The notes beneath the pieces are model-generated. The model was not told the origin of the DNA and ran no database searches. It was given only the letters and a program-made list of their open reading frames with translations. A stretch of 64,000 nucleotides of DNA from Zeimonas sp003577305 (GTDB lineage: Bacteria > Pseudomonadota > Gammaproteobacteria > Burkholderiales > Burkholderiaceae_E), in the NCBI GenBank assembly GCA_030263385.1, contig SZOX01000012.1:62001-126000 (forward strand). The letters run 5' to 3'. Positions within the stretch are counted from its first letter, which is position 1; the number at the start of each line of letters is the position of its first letter. Below, in pieces: positions 1-9,524 of this stretch. Made by a program: the position numbers and the translations under genes.

Positions 1-831
1 CGGCATCAGGCTGCGGTAGTGCTTGATGCGTTGGATCTGGTTCGGGTCCGGCGTCGTGGCCGCTCCTGCCTGATCCAGCACGCTTTGCCTATAGCCACCG
101 AGCAGCCGCCCCTGCCACTTGGCATAAGCCTTGGTCGGTCGACCCAAGCGCTCAGCATGCTGCATCAACACATAGCCGACTGGAGCCATCCGACCTTGTG
201 GCATTTCACCGAGCGCGCTCGGGGCCTTGGCCAAGGCTTGCTGCCAGGTGGCTCGCCACTGACGCAAGGTCGGTCCCAGGTTCTTCAGGCCTTGCAGGGA
301 GAAGAGGTCCGGGGCCACGGGTACCACCACGTGACTGGACGCCACGAGCGCGGCACGGTTGATGGCACCGAGGTTGGGCCCCACGTCGATCAGTACGAGA
401 TCTGCCCCGTGCTGCTGCGCTGCGCTCCGTATCACGCGCCAGAACGCAGTGGTGACGCGGAATGCCCGCTCGCGCCCTTCGAGACAGCGAGGCCATTCCG
501 TCGATAGATCATCCTCGATTCGCGACAGCGCCAGATCGCCGACGAGCAAGCCGAGCCCGCCCGCCAGCGACTCGACGTGCGCCGGCCGAACATCGCCCGT
601 GCCACCGAAGAGCGGCGCCACCGCGCCGTGCAGCGTCTGAGGATGATCGTCATCGGGCCACAGCGCTTCGAGCCGGTCTTCGTCCAACGCCATGATCGAC
701 AGATTCGACTGCGGGTCGAGGTCCACGGCCAGCACCCGGTAGCCGAGTTCCGCGAACATCCAGGCGGTGTGATAGACGAGCGAGGTCTTGCCGACACCGC
801 CCTTGTTGTTGAAGAAGGCGATGCTGATCAT
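1..831 (-). CDS. ParA/Soj-like P-loop ATPase, C-terminus beyond window
   Basis: The first 277 codons are visible and the frame is still open at the left edge. The N-terminus carries a deviant Walker A box (KGGVGKTS, residues about 10-17) and the DLDPQSN signature near residue 40, typical of the ParA/MinD ATPase family that partitions DNA or positions complexes. The ATG overlaps the TGA of the upstream AlbA/HATPase gene (ATGA), so the two are translationally coupled and belong to the BREX-type operon. No ParB-like partner is in view. The ParA fold is clear; its role in this defence locus is unknown. Confidence 0.85.
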   Translation of the reverse strand, partial: MISIAFFNNKGGVGKTSLVYHTAWMFAELGYRVLAVDLDPQSNLSIMALDEDRLEALWPDDDHPQTLHGAVAPLFGGTGDVRPAHVESLAGGLGLLVGDLALSRIEDDLSTEWPRCLEGRERAFRVTTAFWRVIRSAAQQHGADLVLIDVGPNLGAINRAALVASSHVVVPVAPDLFSLQGLKNLGPTLRQWRATWQQALAKAPSALGEMPQGRMAPVGYVLMQHAERLGRPTKAYAKWQGRLLGGYRQSVLDQAGAATTPDPNQIQRIKHYRSLMP

Positions 832-2030
832 GGTTGCTCCCCGGCGACAATGGCAGCGACGAAGCCCAGCTGCACCTCGAAGCGCAGCCGCTGCCCCAGG
901 GCCTTGCGTGCGATCGCGATGCCGGCGCCGAATCGCTGCACATAGCCCAGCGCGCGCAGCGCCTCGGCGAGGTTGGGGTTGCGGTAATCGGTGATGCCCG
1001 GCTGGCCGAAGTTCTCCGGCGTCACGCTCCCGAAAGGCCCGCCCGGGTTGTGGATCTCGATGCGGTCGTCGAACCAATACACGCGCACCGGGGCATTCGT
1101 GGCCTCGTAGCTCCGGTGCATGTACGCGTTGCGCACGAGCTGCCGCAGCGCATCCATCGGATACGCCTCGTTGCGTGACTCCTGCGCCGTGTCGGCGAAG
1201 CGAACGCCGCGCAGGTTGTGTGCTTCCAGCTTCTCTTCCAGCCGACGGATCTGGTCGGCGACGGTGCCGTGGATCGACTCTTCGTCGGCTATCGGCGCCG
1301 TAAGGTCATTGCCTGCGAGTCTGAGGAACTTTGTATAGGCCCCGGGCAGCCAGTCGGCCGGCGACTTGCCGATCACCAGCAGACCGAGCACGGTGGGCCG
1401 CGGCTCGGCATCGCTCAGCACGAGTTTGGTCGCCGCAAGCCGTTGCTCGTAGCTTCGCTCGTTGGCGGCCAGGACGTCCCGCGCAACCACTGCGGGCAGG
1501 TACTCCTGCTCGAAGCGCAGGCGATCCAGCTCATCGAGCATGGCATCCGCGACCGGCTGCACGTCGAAGGGCCGGTCCCGGTGCCGGCGACGCTCGTTCA
1601 GGATGCGTTCGTCCTGCGCGCTGGCCAGGCCGCGGCGCGGCCCCCAGCGAACATGGATGCGCTGCTTGAATCGCACGGGCGGCGAGTCGCACGGCCAGAC
1701 GGTCACCACAGCCAGATCGTGGCCGCACAGATGTCGCTTCTCGACCAGCAGCGTCGGGGGCGGGACGACCTGACCCTCGTTCTTGATGCCCGAGAGCTGG
1801 AGCAGCAAATCGTCGGAGACTTCGAAGTCCGCCACCGGCGTGCCGTCGTTTTGTGCGCCGATGAACACCACGCCCGGTTCGCCATGACCGGGCAGATCGT
1901 TGGCAAACTCGCAGATGGCCTCACGCACTTCTCTAGGCGCATCGCCCTTGAACGACTGCTTGCGTTCGACGCAGTACGACTCTAGGTCCGCGAGCATCGC
2001 TTCGAGTTCGGCATCGGTGTAGGGCTTCAT
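828..2030 (-). CDS. AlbA_2 (Schlafen-type) domain / HATPase putative regulator or effector
   Basis: This is a 400-residue protein. The N-terminal part (about 1-140) has the AlbA_2/Schlafen-AlbA pattern, with a KQSFKG segment, then an EFAND stretch and a VVFIGAQNDG strand. The C-terminal part (about 290-400) has a GHKL-type ATPase signature: LVRNAYMHRSY as N-box, IEIHNPGGPFG, and RFGAGIAIAR. This architecture is common in putative transcriptional regulators and is recurrent in defence islands. I chose the ATG at 2030 because it overlaps the pglX stop (ATGA) and has AGGAAAGG upstream; a longer reading to 2093 lies inside pglX. It sits where pglZ usually follows pglX in BREX type 1. Confidence 0.8.
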   Translation of the reverse strand: MKPYTDAELEAMLADLESYCVERKQSFKGDAPREVREAICEFANDLPGHGEPGVVFIGAQNDGTPVADFEVSDDLLLQLSGIKNEGQVVPPPTLLVEKRHLCGHDLAVVTVWPCDSPPVRFKQRIHVRWGPRRGLASAQDERILNERRRHRDRPFDVQPVADAMLDELDRLRFEQEYLPAVVARDVLAANERSYEQRLAATKLVLSDAEPRPTVLGLLVIGKSPADWLPGAYTKFLRLAGNDLTAPIADEESIHGTVADQIRRLEEKLEAHNLRGVRFADTAQESRNEAYPMDALRQLVRNAYMHRSYEATNAPVRVYWFDDRIEIHNPGGPFGSVTPENFGQPGITDYRNPNLAEALRALGYVQRFGAGIAIARKALGQRLRFEVQLGFVAAIVAGEQP

Positions 2031-5000
2031 GGGCCTTTCCTCCTGTCGCGAGCGGCCTGCTTGAAGGCACGCGTGTAGTGCAGGTCGTTCCACCGGTTGC
2101 CGTCCGCTTCCTTGCCGCGACCACCGAAGTCCTTCTGGTCATCCTTGTTGTCCGGATCCCAGCCCCAGAACCACGGGAACTCCTCGCGCGCACGCTGCGG
2201 CTCCTTGCCGCGGTCCTTGTCCCACTTGATCTTGGGCGTCGTTCGCAGGATGCAGGCGCCCCTGGCGCGCGCACCGAGAGGCTTCGCGGTCATGAAGGGT
2301 CGGATGTTGATCCGCACACCATCGTTGATGTCCGGCTCCCACCCGATCGGCTGCTCAGCGAGCGGCTTCCAGCGGACGAACAGGTCGTACGGCGGCTCGC
2401 CGGCGAGGATGTTCGTCAACTCTGTCTTCAGATGCTCTGCCGCCGCGACCCGTGCATCCGCCCCTTCGACGCCGGCCTTCTGGTCGGCGCGCTGCCGGTC
2501 GATCCAGTCGCCGAGATAGGAGTACAGCAGCTTCTCCAGCGTGCGCCGCCCCTCGCCGTTCGGCGCAGCCAGGCGGTGGTAGTTCACCAGCGCATGGAAG
2601 CCGTCGCGGCGGCCATCCCAGATGTGCCAGACGAAGGGCCGCTGGTGGAACAGCTCGCAGTGCTGCTCGAAGAAACCGTCGCGCAGCCAGTCGTCGAGCG
2701 TCTTGCTGGTAAAGCCCACCTGCGCGAGCAGTCCATCGAGTTTGGCGGCGGACCATTCGCCGTCGAAGGCATCCGCATGTAGCGCCAGCAGCCGCGCCGC
2801 AGCCGGCTGCTCGCCCTTGACCGGGTTCAACGCAACGATACCGTCGTGGTCCGCGTGTTTCTCAAGCCCGTCGAGACCGAGGGCCGGGCAGTCGGGGAAG
2901 CTGGAGCCGGTCTGGCGCGGCCAGCAGTAGCCGGCGAGGCGGACGACGGCGACCTGCAGCGGGGCATCGGAGCCTTTCGGATGGCCGTCGAAGAGCCACT
3001 GCGTCGGGTCATCGGAATGCGGTTTAGGCAGGCCGTTCGGGTACCTCTGAGCAGCAACCTGTTTCCAGTGAGCAAGGTCAAAAGGAACCTTGACCAGTGT
3101 TGCGTTTGTGACGTTCAGCTTCTGATCAACGCGACGTACGTCTTCCAGGAACTGCGACGAGGAGCAATACGACCAAAGTGCGGGCAGATCGTCTGAGACA
3201 GCTGGGACCACTACAGCACATGTCATATCGTATGGCGTGCCGAGATATGGCGCTGTGGGCAAGGTCCGCATTTGACCAACCGCGACCCCCAAACGTCCCC
3301 AGATTGGGCGCCCCTTCACTCCATTACCCAAGACCTCGGTAAGTTCGCCGCAGCCTTGCTCCCAACGCAGAATCAGCTCTCTCCCGCTAGACCAAGGCCC
3401 GACATTACTCGCACTCTGAGTTGGCTCCCATGTTTCCCCGAGCGCCTGCTGCTCCCAGAACGACTGCATGAACTTCGGGTTGTCCCCCGAGGTAAGCCCT
3501 TGGTACGCGTCAGCGCGGGTACCGAGCAAAGGCAACGCCGATGGGGCATCGAAGGTGATTCGGGCATCAGGGTTACGAAGCTGCTCGGCTTGGACAACTA
3601 CACGCACAGAATCACTCAGCAACGCTTCGTTCTTCTCTGCCGGCGTTGCACCCGCACTCGCATCCCACCCCGCGAAACGATCTCCGTCCCCCGCCCTCCG
3701 GCCGCTCAGGGCGAGCAGGGCAACGTTGACGACTTCGCCGGTGATGGTCTCGAATGCGCGCGGACCCAGCCGCGCCACCACCTCCCACCGTGCCTCTTCC
3801 AGCAACCGCTTGCGCAGCTTCTTGTAGGTGCCGAGGAAGAGCCAGTTCTGTGGGGTGACGAGCGCCGCGCTGCCGCCTTCGGCGCAGAAGGCCAGACAGC
3901 GTTCGACGAAGCAGGTCGCGAGATCGGCCTTCGCCTGGGGGTGATGCCGCTCGCAGTAGTCCTTGAGCACATAGTCCTGCTTCCCGCGGCCCAGATACGG
4001 CACATTGGTCGCCACCAGCGTGAAGCGCCCGGCGAGAGTCTGCGCCGCCTTCGCGAGCCCTTGCGCCGCGACCGCCATCTCCGCGAGCTCTGCGGTCTCA
4101 GCCTTGGCCATCACCTGCGCGAGCAGCGGCTCCAGGTCATTGAAGCTGTGCTCGACCAGATCACCACCGGCCGCACGCGGGTCGATCAGGCTGCCAAGCC
4201 ACGGCGCACGCGCGAAGAGGTCATAGAGCCGCTCGAAGCCCCGCTTCATCGCGTCCGAGAACAGGTTGTCCTCGGTGCCGAAAAGATTCCTCTTCGGCGG
4301 CAGCGGCAGCGCCTGCGCGGCGCGCTCGGCAAGCTTCAACCATTCGGCCTTGGACACGCCGAGCGATAGCCCCGAGCAGGCGAGGTGCAGTGACGGAAGT
4401 TGCCGGTAGCCGATCCGCCGCCACGCGGCCAGCGCCAGGTTGAACGCTGCGATCTGCGTGCAGCGCGGGTCGATCTCGAGCCCGAACAGGTTGTCGCGAA
4501 GCACGGCTTCGATGGCGGCTTCTGCCGAGAGCCGCTCTTCGGCAGCCCGCATCGCCGCGAGCATCGGCAGCGCGAACACCAGGAAATGCCCGCTGCCCAT
4601 GCAAGGATCGAGCAGCGTGATGTCCCTGGACGCCTTGGGCCATCCCTCGAACGTTCCGGCAGCCGGCCGCCACGGTTTCCCTTCTTCACGCACGAAGCGC
4701 AAGTAGGTCCACTCGACATCGCCGACCGCGCAGGCCGCGCGCAGCTCGCCCTCGCTCGTTGCCGACACGGCCAGAGCAGGCTTGGCAGCGAGCACCTTTC
4801 CCGCCCACCACGCGCCCAGCGTGTTGTGCAGCAGGAAGAGCACCATGTAGTCCTCGGTGAACAACTGCGTCACCGCCGGCAGCTCGTCGGCCCCGATCTT
4901 CTTCTCCGACCGGTTGACCTCTTCCTTCCGGTCCGCCTGCCAGTACTGGTAAACCCACCCGAGGCTATCGTCAGCAACGAACACGTCGCGCGGCAGCGCC

Positions 5001-5503
5001 TTCATCAGGTCTTCGAGTGCCGAGCGTGTCTCCGGCGGAAGCGCCACTTCGAGCACTGGATCGCCGTAGCGGAAGATCTGCGGCAGCATGCGCTGCGCGT
5101 AGTCGGCGGCAAGCTCGAGCCAGTCGCGCCCCTCGGCGCGGGCCAGCTCTTCGCACTCTGCCAACGAGATCGCAACGCCAGACTGCGGCTCGATGAGGAG
5201 TTCGCACTCCGCCAGATAGCGGGCGAACAACAACCGATGCCAATGCTCGTAAGCGCACTCGGTCGTCAGCCGATCGATGCCCTGCACGCCACGACGGTCG
5301 TCACGCCGGTCGCCGAGCTGCCTGCCATGCACGCGCAGACGATTGCGCAACTCGCGCTGCGCCGGCGTCATGCTCGGCCAGGGCTCATGGTGGTGCACCG
5401 CAAGCTGCTCGATGACCTTGCGTGCGCCGGCCTCGGCGGTGCGGCGCGCCGCTCGCACGGTGTTTTCGAGCGAGCGGCGAAGCTCGCGGGTGAGTGTGGT
5501 CAT
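2027..5503 (-). CDS. pglX: PglX-like adenine-specific DNA methyltransferase (BREX)
   Basis: At 1158 residues this is close to the usual PglX length of about 1200. The SAM-binding motif I reads DPCMGSGHF near residue 300. The catalytic motif IV near residue 500 reads NVPY rather than the canonical NPPY of N6-adenine methylases. In BREX the enzyme methylates host DNA and is also needed for phage exclusion. It lies 13 bp after brxC and overlaps the next gene by 4 bp. An Eco57I/type IIG-like methylase-nuclease is the alternative annotation for this sequence family, but the neighbouring brxB and brxC favour PglX. Confidence 0.85.
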   Translation of the reverse strand: MTTLTRELRRSLENTVRAARRTAEAGARKVIEQLAVHHHEPWPSMTPAQRELRNRLRVHGRQLGDRRDDRRGVQGIDRLTTECAYEHWHRLLFARYLAECELLIEPQSGVAISLAECEELARAEGRDWLELAADYAQRMLPQIFRYGDPVLEVALPPETRSALEDLMKALPRDVFVADDSLGWVYQYWQADRKEEVNRSEKKIGADELPAVTQLFTEDYMVLFLLHNTLGAWWAGKVLAAKPALAVSATSEGELRAACAVGDVEWTYLRFVREEGKPWRPAAGTFEGWPKASRDITLLDPCMGSGHFLVFALPMLAAMRAAEERLSAEAAIEAVLRDNLFGLEIDPRCTQIAAFNLALAAWRRIGYRQLPSLHLACSGLSLGVSKAEWLKLAERAAQALPLPPKRNLFGTEDNLFSDAMKRGFERLYDLFARAPWLGSLIDPRAAGGDLVEHSFNDLEPLLAQVMAKAETAELAEMAVAAQGLAKAAQTLAGRFTLVATNVPYLGRGKQDYVLKDYCERHHPQAKADLATCFVERCLAFCAEGGSAALVTPQNWLFLGTYKKLRKRLLEEARWEVVARLGPRAFETITGEVVNVALLALSGRRAGDGDRFAGWDASAGATPAEKNEALLSDSVRVVVQAEQLRNPDARITFDAPSALPLLGTRADAYQGLTSGDNPKFMQSFWEQQALGETWEPTQSASNVGPWSSGRELILRWEQGCGELTEVLGNGVKGRPIWGRLGVAVGQMRTLPTAPYLGTPYDMTCAVVVPAVSDDLPALWSYCSSSQFLEDVRRVDQKLNVTNATLVKVPFDLAHWKQVAAQRYPNGLPKPHSDDPTQWLFDGHPKGSDAPLQVAVVRLAGYCWPRQTGSSFPDCPALGLDGLEKHADHDGIVALNPVKGEQPAAARLLALHADAFDGEWSAAKLDGLLAQVGFTSKTLDDWLRDGFFEQHCELFHQRPFVWHIWDGRRDGFHALVNYHRLAAPNGEGRRTLEKLLYSYLGDWIDRQRADQKAGVEGADARVAAAEHLKTELTNILAGEPPYDLFVRWKPLAEQPIGWEPDINDGVRINIRPFMTAKPLGARARGACILRTTPKIKWDKDRGKEPQRAREEFPWFWGWDPDNKDDQKDFGGRGKEADGNRWNDLHYTRAFKQAARDRRKGP

Positions 5504-5516
5504 GCGTCTTGCCTCG

Positions 5517-8500
5517 TCAGTTGACCAGCACCGGCCCCTGTTTCAGACCTTCCAGCAACCTTGACTTCTGGCGCCCGAGCCAGGCCTCCACCTCCTGCTC
5601 CGATCGCAGCGTGCTGCGTTCGACGCTGACGGTCTGCACCTTCGGCTCCAGCAACTTGGCGGCACGTTCGATGGCCTGCTGGACCCGCCCTGGAATCGCG
5701 TCGCGCTCGGCTAAGGCCACCTTCAAGGGGCGACCATCGAGGTGCCGGCCAAGCGCCTCGTCACTGGACACGTCGGGCTTCACGGGTGCAGTCAGGCCGA
5801 CAGCCGCGAGGATGCCGGCCTGCTGCGTCGGATCGAGCTTGACCCAGTTCTCATTGCCCGCCAGCGCGGCGAGCGCCTGGTCGTACGCCGTGGTGTGATC
5901 GGCGTGCGCGCCGTTCACGGCCTCACGCAGCAGGCCGGCAATGGCCACCCGGATCGGCGCGACGGAATCCGTCGGCTCCAGAAGCAAACGGTGCGTGCGG
6001 ATCGCCTCGATCTGGTCCAGATGGGGCTGCATGCCCGGGAGATCGCCGGCATGGCGCGCGAGATGCTCGACGACCGCCCACGAAGGCAGGCGCTTGGCGG
6101 CCAGGTCGCGCGCCGCCGTCCAGGTCTTGATGCGCGATTCGAGGTCGGCGGCCTTGTCCTTGATCGCAACGAGTTGCTCGTTGCCCACCAGGCGCTGCAT
6201 GTCCTCGATATCCGTCGTACCCGGTTGCAACGGCAGCGGCGCGTCGCCACCGGCAGCTCGCGCGAGATTCACGAGTGCGTTCAGGAACTCCGGCGCCTTG
6301 GCGCCCTCTTCGCCGCTCTTGCATTGAACGAGCTGCGTCAGCAGCTTTCGCAGCAGCAGCCGGTCCTGGACCGAGAGCGTCGCGTGTTCGACGCGGAACT
6401 CGGCCTTGGCGATCTTGTTCTGGTCGAGCTGCCCGAGTGGAACGGCTACGCCATTGGAGGTTGCCGTGATGTGCTGCGACCGGTGGAGCGCGATCAGTGC
6501 CGCGTCGATTGCGTCCTGCGGCCACCCATAGGGCGATGCGCGCAAGGCCTTGCGGATTTCTCCGCCGATCTTGCCCGCACCGATCGCTGAGATCACCTGC
6601 ATGCAGACCGGATGCTTCTCCGTCGCATCGGCATGGCCGACGGGCTGGAAGGGTTGATCCGCGCCGTCGCGTGCGCGCTTGATCGCCGCTTCCCACGCGC
6701 CGGAGTCCGCATCCTTGAAGCGCGGGAACAGACGGACCAGCGAGTCTGCGGCGCCATCCCGGATGCGCTCATCGAGCGTCAGGCGGATCAGCTCGTTGCC
6801 ACCGCCCTGGAAGACCTTCGCGTCGGCCACGATCTCGCGCACCAGGCGGTCGCGCTCGCCCGCCGCCTTCGCGTAGCGGCTGTCCATGCTTTGGCGCACC
6901 TCGCGCCCCTCGTCCCCCGTGGGGATGCCTTTGGCGGCGAGGGTCTGTTGTGCCGCCTCGGCCTCGACGATCAGGCGGCGCAAGTCTTCGGCAGACTGGC
7001 GGGGGATGAAGACGTAGAGGATGGGGCTCGTCGCGCCGGCGGCGCGCGCGGCATCGACCATCTGCTTTTCGGCGGAAGACCAGCCATCCTGGATCCACAC
7101 CGGGATGCTGGCGCCGTCCGCGTCCGGCGGAGTGGCGTCGCGCGAGATCAGGAACTGGCGCGGCTCCTTGGCGGCGCCCTGGATCAGCTTGACAGCGCGG
7201 ACGATCTTGTCGGTCTCGGAATAGAGCAGCTGGTCACGCTGGAACTGCACCGCAGCGTCGTCGTTGTTGAGCTTCGTCTGGCGGTTGCGAAACTCGCGGT
7301 CCCATTCGCTGCCCTCGCGTGTCTGCAGCCGGTACTCGTCGCCCACCTGCATGAGAACGCCGTCCTTGGCCAGCTTCTCGAGAACGGCCCCGACATCCGA
7401 GCGCAGCTTGCCGTTGTCGGCCGTCAGGTCTTCAACCAGCAGGTCGGCCAGGTGCTCCTTCTTGGCGCGCACACCGATGTCGGCCCCGCTCTCGCGGGTG
7501 AGCTTGCCTATCAGGAAGACTAGACCGCAGACACGCTGCGCCAGCGCGCCGTCGGACTTGCCGACCTGGATGATGCGTTCGTTGATCTCACGCAGCAGGA
7601 CGCCGGTGTTGACCATCTCGGGCGCGAGCGCCTCGAACAGTTCGTCGCCGGGAACCACGGCACCGAGGGGGCGGCCGGAGATCTTCTTGATCGCGTCGTA
7701 GATGATGCGAAGTTGGGAGCGCAACTGACTGTGGGTGCCTGCCGCGTCGATCTGCCGGAAGCAGTTCTCCCAGAACCGCCGGCGCACCGGCAGCAGCGGG
7801 TAGTCCTCCACGATGACGGCGCGGTCTTCGACGACCTCACCGATGCGCGTGCCCTGCAACTGCCGCGAGATCTCGCCGGCATTGGCGTCGAGCAGCTTGC
7901 GAACCTCGCCCACCGACGCGGGCTTCTTGTGCAGTAGAACCTTGCGGGTCACCTGCTCGACTTCGGCGTCCGACAGCGGCACGCGGATCGTGAAGCGGTC
8001 CATCAGCTTCTGCAGCAAGGGCACGTCCGTCAGCGCACTCTGGCCCGCGCCAACGATCATCACCTGGCTGTCGAGCTGCTTGCACACGGCCTCGGCGACC
8101 TCGGTCACGAGCACCGAGCGGTCGTTGGATTCGCCGATGTATTGCTGCACCTCGTCGAGGATGAGCAGCACGCAGGGCGTGCGGCCATCGCGGCCGTGGA
8201 GCTTGAGCGCCTCTTTGACGGCGGAGAGGAACTCTTCGGTCGTGATGTCGCGCGCCATCGGCGGGTAGCTTGCGCGCAGCGTTTGCCGCGCCTCGGCCTC
8301 ACTCGATGCGTAGCCCGGATCGCAAGCCAGCAGCGCCTTCGCGATCGGGCCACTGACGTACAGGTTGTTCAGTTCCCGGTCGAATGCCTTGCCGGCGGCC
8401 TCGACCGAAGCCTTCACCTTGTCGAAGTAGCCCTGCGAATGGAGCCACAGGCAGAAGCGTGCCTGGGGGTATTGCTCCGGCAGACCTACAGCGCGCAGCA

Positions 8501-8963
8501 GGATGCCCAGGATCGTGAGCCTGACCTGGTCGGTGGTGCCGCTGGGCAGTGATCCCGCCGCCGCGAGCAAGCCGCCGGCGCGCCGGCCTGCGGTGTCGAG
8601 CTCGCGCAGAAGTTCGCGCAACTCGTCCGGCATGGCTGGGACGATGGCTCTGGCGGTCGCCCCGTCCGGAAAGGCGGTGTCCTGCCACAGGTGACACAGC
8701 ATCTTGAGCAGGTGCGACTTGCCGCTGCCGAAGAAGCCGCTAACCCATGCAGCTTTCTGGTTGGTCTTGCCCAGGCTGTCGAGGTACGAGCGGATGATCC
8801 TCTGCACGCCGTCGGCGTACTGACCCTCGCACACGAACGTCGAGAGTTCGCCGCGCAGCTCTTCGAGCGCCTTTGCGTTATGGCTGTCGACGATCCGCGC
8901 CTGCCCCTGGTTGACCAGGGGGAAGGTATCCGGATCTCGCTGCAGAACGTCCTTGATCTTCAT
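5517..8963 (-). CDS. brxC: BrxC/PglY-like P-loop ATPase of BREX
   Basis: This is a 1148-residue protein. It has a Walker A loop near residue 80 (GFFGSGKSHLLK) and a Walker B strand near residue 268 (LLILDEVQQ), followed by an AAA-type ATPase core and a long helical C-terminal half. BrxC is the large ATPase present in most BREX types and is essential for exclusion in characterised systems. The start ATG overlaps the brxB stop (ATGA). The reading frame is uninterrupted, so the gene appears functional. Confidence 0.92.
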   Translation of the reverse strand: MKIKDVLQRDPDTFPLVNQGQARIVDSHNAKALEELRGELSTFVCEGQYADGVQRIIRSYLDSLGKTNQKAAWVSGFFGSGKSHLLKMLCHLWQDTAFPDGATARAIVPAMPDELRELLRELDTAGRRAGGLLAAAGSLPSGTTDQVRLTILGILLRAVGLPEQYPQARFCLWLHSQGYFDKVKASVEAAGKAFDRELNNLYVSGPIAKALLACDPGYASSEAEARQTLRASYPPMARDITTEEFLSAVKEALKLHGRDGRTPCVLLILDEVQQYIGESNDRSVLVTEVAEAVCKQLDSQVMIVGAGQSALTDVPLLQKLMDRFTIRVPLSDAEVEQVTRKVLLHKKPASVGEVRKLLDANAGEISRQLQGTRIGEVVEDRAVIVEDYPLLPVRRRFWENCFRQIDAAGTHSQLRSQLRIIYDAIKKISGRPLGAVVPGDELFEALAPEMVNTGVLLREINERIIQVGKSDGALAQRVCGLVFLIGKLTRESGADIGVRAKKEHLADLLVEDLTADNGKLRSDVGAVLEKLAKDGVLMQVGDEYRLQTREGSEWDREFRNRQTKLNNDDAAVQFQRDQLLYSETDKIVRAVKLIQGAAKEPRQFLISRDATPPDADGASIPVWIQDGWSSAEKQMVDAARAAGATSPILYVFIPRQSAEDLRRLIVEAEAAQQTLAAKGIPTGDEGREVRQSMDSRYAKAAGERDRLVREIVADAKVFQGGGNELIRLTLDERIRDGAADSLVRLFPRFKDADSGAWEAAIKRARDGADQPFQPVGHADATEKHPVCMQVISAIGAGKIGGEIRKALRASPYGWPQDAIDAALIALHRSQHITATSNGVAVPLGQLDQNKIAKAEFRVEHATLSVQDRLLLRKLLTQLVQCKSGEEGAKAPEFLNALVNLARAAGGDAPLPLQPGTTDIEDMQRLVGNEQLVAIKDKAADLESRIKTWTAARDLAAKRLPSWAVVEHLARHAGDLPGMQPHLDQIEAIRTHRLLLEPTDSVAPIRVAIAGLLREAVNGAHADHTTAYDQALAALAGNENWVKLDPTQQAGILAAVGLTAPVKPDVSSDEALGRHLDGRPLKVALAERDAIPGRVQQAIERAAKLLEPKVQTVSVERSTLRSEQEVEAWLGRQKSRLLEGLKQGPVLVN

Positions 8964-9523
8964 TCCACTCCTCCGTCCCCGTGCAGGGTGATGGGCACGG
9001 CCATGTAGTTCCAGCCGTCGCGGGCATCGAGCAGGCGGTAGTTACTGCGCTCGAGATGCCCGGGAAAGAACACCACGAGTCGGCCCTTGATGTCGGACTC
9101 GACCATCTTCAGGATGTGCGACAACCGAGCGAAGCCGAACAGCGCGCCAACGCCGAACAGCGCGACGACGGAGTCTTCGGTGATCTCGGGGCCATTGAGG
9201 ATGGCGCGGAGCCGTTCGGCCACGTACTCGGGGAACTCGGCCTGCAGCTTGAGCTGCAGGTCCTCGGGCGCGGCGAAGTACTCCTCGCGGTAGTCGTCGG
9301 CCGCCATCCACGCGGCGAACGCCTCGGAGATATCCAGCTCGTGCCAGTCGTGCCCTGCCTGTCGTGTCGCCGTCTCGAACGCCACCTTTCTTGCCCTCAG
9401 CGTCCGCTCGAGTTCCTTGTCGTACACGAGCATGACCACTCGCTGAGCACCCGAGACGGTTCGCTGCCAGGGCGTGGCGATGTGCCGACCAAAACGATCT
9501 GCCAGGTCTTCGATGCGGGCCAT
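8960..9523 (-). CDS. brxB: BrxB (DUF1788) BREX protein
   Basis: This 187-residue protein has the DUF1788/BrxB pattern: an N-terminal helix, a VVMLVYDKELE strand-helix, an LFGVGALFGFARLSHIL core and a terminal VFFPGHLE...NYRLLDARDGWNYMAVPI segment. BrxB is a conserved small component of BREX with no established enzymatic activity. It starts 1 bp after the stop of the BrxA-like gene and overlaps brxC by 4 bp. Confidence 0.92.
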   Translation of the reverse strand: MARIEDLADRFGRHIATPWQRTVSGAQRVVMLVYDKELERTLRARKVAFETATRQAGHDWHELDISEAFAAWMAADDYREEYFAAPEDLQLKLQAEFPEYVAERLRAILNGPEITEDSVVALFGVGALFGFARLSHILKMVESDIKGRLVVFFPGHLERSNYRLLDARDGWNYMAVPITLHGDGGVE

Positions 9524-9524
9524 G

